From Patiriisocius marinistellae (GTDB lineage: Bacteria > Bacteroidota > Bacteroidia > Flavobacteriales > Flavobacteriaceae), in the NCBI RefSeq assembly GCF_009014635.1, contig NZ_BKCF01000001.1:1364001-1428000 (forward strand): DNA of 64,000 nt. Reading direction: 5' to 3'. This document shows positions 61,808 through 64,000 of the stretch, in pieces. A program made the translations under genes and the position numbers. The first letter of the stretch is position 1. Every line of letters starts with the position of its first letter. The notes below the pieces were generated by a model. That model was not told where the DNA came from and made no database searches. It saw only the letters and a list, made by a program, of their open reading frames with translations.

Positions 61808-64000
61808 TTACTCTTTGATGAGTTGGATTGTAAACTTTCCTATTTCAGTTTGAAGCATTACTAGATAGTTTCCACTTTGTAATGTGGATATGTCAATTGT
61901 TTTTTCAAAAGTTCCGTTTTTAATATTTTCAGTAATTATGAGCCTTCCTATAATGTCATAAATAGTGATGAGGTTCACTTGTATTTTTGATGGATTATTT
62001 AAGGAAACTAAATTATCTGCTGGATTAGGGTATAAACCTATTGAGCTAATTTCTTTTAATATTTCAGAAGTACCCAAAACATCATCTACAACTAAAATAA
62101 ATTCGCAATCACCTTCAAAACCATAACTATCTTCAGCCATTAAAGTAATAGTATATGTGCCTTGTTCAAGCAATGTTCCAGGTGAAGGGTCTTGATCAAA
62201 AATGGTTATTGGAGTAGTACAATTGTCAACTGCAGTAGCCTCACCAATGGCAAAATAATCTGGTAATTCATAAGGTCCCGTTGATATTACGGTTTGATTC
62301 TCCGGACAGGTCACTATTGGGGCAAGTGAATCTACAACATTAACTTGTGCTAGACAGCTTGTTGTATTACCGTTATTATCGGTTGCAGTTAGTGTAATGG
62401 TTATTTGTTGTCCTATATCATTACATGTAAAAGTATCTCTATCAAGACTGAAAACTGTTTCTGGACAACTTACATCCAGATTTCCACCATACACATTTAT
62501 AGGGTTAATGGTCATTGTTCCATCCTGTCCTAATGGAACTGTAATATTTTGACATATTGCCTGCACAGCACTTGTTCCTATAACGGTAACAGTGGACTCA
62601 CATGAACTTTGATTGCCAGAGTCATCAGTTACTGTTAGTGTAACTATATTTTCTCCCAAATTTGAACAATCAAAAAAGAAAGTATCAATATCAATATTTG
62701 TTATACCACACGTATCTGTGCTACCGTTGTCAATATCACTTGCTTCAATTACCGCCATACCATTACCGTCAAGTTCAACAGTAATATTTAGGCATGCGGC
62801 CGTAGGTGCAGTTTCATCAACAATGGTTACAATTGCTATACAAGTGTTGACATTTCCATTTATATCTTCTACGATTAAGGTAACTTCATTAGTCCCTAAA
62901 TTATCACAGGTAAAAGTATCTATATCAATTGTTGTTGTTATATTTCCGCAGTTATCTGTACTACCGCCATCTAATTCAGCAGCCGTTATTGAAGCAACTC
63001 CTGTTGCGTCAAGAGCAACTGTTATGTTTTGACAAACTGCAGTGGGAATTTCGGTTTCTTCTACTGTTACCATGGCGTTACAAGTACTTGAGTTTCCATT
63101 AACATCTGTTACTGTTAATATTACTGTGTTTTCACCAAGATTACTACAATCAAATGTATCAATGTCTAGTGCATATGTGTCAATAGCACAGTTGTCTGAA
63201 CTTCCATTGTCAATATCTTGAGGTAGTATCGTTACGCTTCCTGTACTGTCAAGACTAACGGTGATATTTTGGCATAAAGCCGAAGGGATTACCATATCTT
63301 CAACCGTAACAATCGATGTGCAAGTAGAGGTATTTCCGCTAGTATCTGTAACCGTTACTGTCACGTTATTTGATCCCACGTTACTGCAGTCAAATGTATC
63401 ATTATCAAGTAGAATTGTATCAATAGTACAATTGTCAGTGCTTCCTGAAGCAACATCAGCAGCAGTAATGGTTGCATTTCCTGTACTGTCCAATTGAACC
63501 GTAAAGTCGTTACAAATCACGGCAGGTGGCGTATTATCAATAACATCAACTATAAATGTACAATCAGCAGTTGAGTTTCCGTCGCTCGCTGTTAAGGTAA
63601 TCATGTTCACCCCTATGATAACAGCGGTACCTGGAACAGGTGATTGTGTTACTGAAATGAAACTACAATTATCCATAACTGTAGCCATTGAAGTGTAATC
63701 TGGAAGAATCAATGTGCAATTACCATCTGCACTCTCTGTTATCGTATTTGGACATGTAATCATTGGCGCAAAATCATCAATTACTGTCACTGTTGATGTA
63801 CAACTGCTAGTGTTTCCGTTTATGTCACTCACAAAAAGTGTAACTGTATTATCGCCAATGTTTGTACAATCAAACGTAGTGATATCAATGGCATAATTAT
63901 CTATTTCACAATTATCAGTACTTCCATTATTAATATCTAATGGTGTAATTGTAGCCATTCCAGTTGCATCTAGAAATACGGTGATATTTTGACAAATAGC
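61808..64000 (-). CDS. Giant T9SS surface protein, C-terminal part (giant 3, partial)
   Basis: The frame stays open to the window end (the last 14 codons read AICQNITVFLDATG), so the start lies beyond 64000; at least 730 residues are present. From N to C: an ICQ repeat, one HYR (PMITCPNTITESADGNC), five ICQ-type repeats (including ICNDFTVQLDSTG and AVCQNITVALDATG), a final HYR (IVTCPENQTVISTGPY), and a type A T9SS tail (LYPNPADNLVSLN, ITIYDIIGRLI, NYLVMLQTE). The last ~470 residues are close paralogues of the end of giant 2. Its own promoter and N-terminus are out of view. Confidence 0.88.
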   Translation of the reverse strand, partial: AICQNITVFLDATGMATITPLDINNGSTDNCEIDNYAIDITTFDCTNIGDNTVTLFVSDINGNTSSCTSTVTVIDDFAPMITCPNTITESADGNCTLILPDYTSMATVMDNCSFISVTQSPVPGTAVIIGVNMITLTASDGNSTADCTFIVDVIDNTPPAVICNDFTVQLDSTGNATITAADVASGSTDNCTIDTILLDNDTFDCSNVGSNNVTVTVTDTSGNTSTCTSIVTVEDMVIPSALCQNITVSLDSTGSVTILPQDIDNGSSDNCAIDTYALDIDTFDCSNLGENTVILTVTDVNGNSSTCNAMVTVEETEIPTAVCQNITVALDATGVASITAAELDGGSTDNCGNITTTIDIDTFTCDNLGTNEVTLIVEDINGNVNTCIAIVTIVDETAPTAACLNITVELDGNGMAVIEASDIDNGSTDTCGITNIDIDTFFFDCSNLGENIVTLTVTDDSGNQSSCESTVTVIGTSAVQAICQNITVPLGQDGTMTINPINVYGGNLDVSCPETVFSLDRDTFTCNDIGQQITITLTATDNNGNTTSCLAQVNVVDSLAPIVTCPENQTVISTGPYELPDYFAIGEATAVDNCTTPITIFDQDPSPGTLLEQGTYTITLMAEDSYGFEGDCEFILVVDDVLGTSEILKEISSIGLYPNPADNLVSLNNPSKIQVNLITIYDIIGRLIITENIKNGTFEKTIDISTLQSGNYLVMLQTEIGKFTIQLIKE

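Overview
The window is AT-rich DNA from a member of the Bacteroidota, almost certainly a marine-type Flavobacteriaceae; I cannot fix the genus. The signs are promoters of the TAnnTTTG class, start sites without strong Shine-Dalgarno sequences, lipoproteins with short Cys-linked signal peptides, type IX secretion (T9SS) C-terminal sorting tails, type III glutamine synthetase, a Lacal_2735-type small protein, and purM and prfA-pyrF side by side. I see no tRNA, rRNA, CRISPR array, insertion sequence or prophage.

Layout. 0.2-3.8 kb: a Ca/Na antiporter and glnN. 4.0-11.9 kb: a complete curli-type amyloid locus (three curlin-repeat proteins, a CsgB-like protein, CsgE, CsgF, a CsgG with an extra C-terminal barrel-like domain, and a translationally coupled lipoprotein). 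11.9-16.0 kb: purM, prfA, pyrF and a metal-receptor-fold protein. 16.0-18.0 kb: three reverse-strand genes (Lacal_2735 family, DUF4197, a small T9SS cargo). 18.1-21.6 kb: a fused B12-dependent acyl-CoA mutase of the IcmF type. 21.8-24.0 kb: an Xre/RES toxin-antitoxin pair and a membrane-anchored LuxR-type regulator. 24.1-34.7 kb: ordinary accessory and housekeeping genes, including a frameshifted Na/alanine symporter, Lrp, a DJ-1-like lipoprotein, an MFS transporter, CrcB and an M49 peptidase. 34.8-39.7 kb: a compact reverse-strand operon of a subtilase without a signal peptide, an unknown protein, a TPR histidine kinase and a LuxR-type response regulator. 39.8-44.0 kb: MazG-like, ilvE, DUF4920, mnmD and an SDR epimerase. 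44-64 kb: three giant repeat proteins made of HYR and related modules with T9SS tails (the third runs off the window), with a four-gene two-component operon between two of them.

How the genes work together. The curli promoter and the promoters of two of the giant proteins share a TACGTAC-N4-ACGTATAT-like element at nearly the same distance from the -7 box. This suggests that amyloid fibre production and the giant T9SS surface proteins answer to one regulator. The two-component operon between the giants is the nearest candidate source. Separately, the subtilase/kinase operon carries a 16-bp TACCC..GGGTA palindrome both ahead of its first gene and ahead of its response-regulator gene, as expected for autoregulation. 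The giant proteins are evolving fast: one holds a near-identical 720-bp tandem duplication, and another a four-copy ~480-bp two-domain unit in which alternate domains have lost complementary cysteines.
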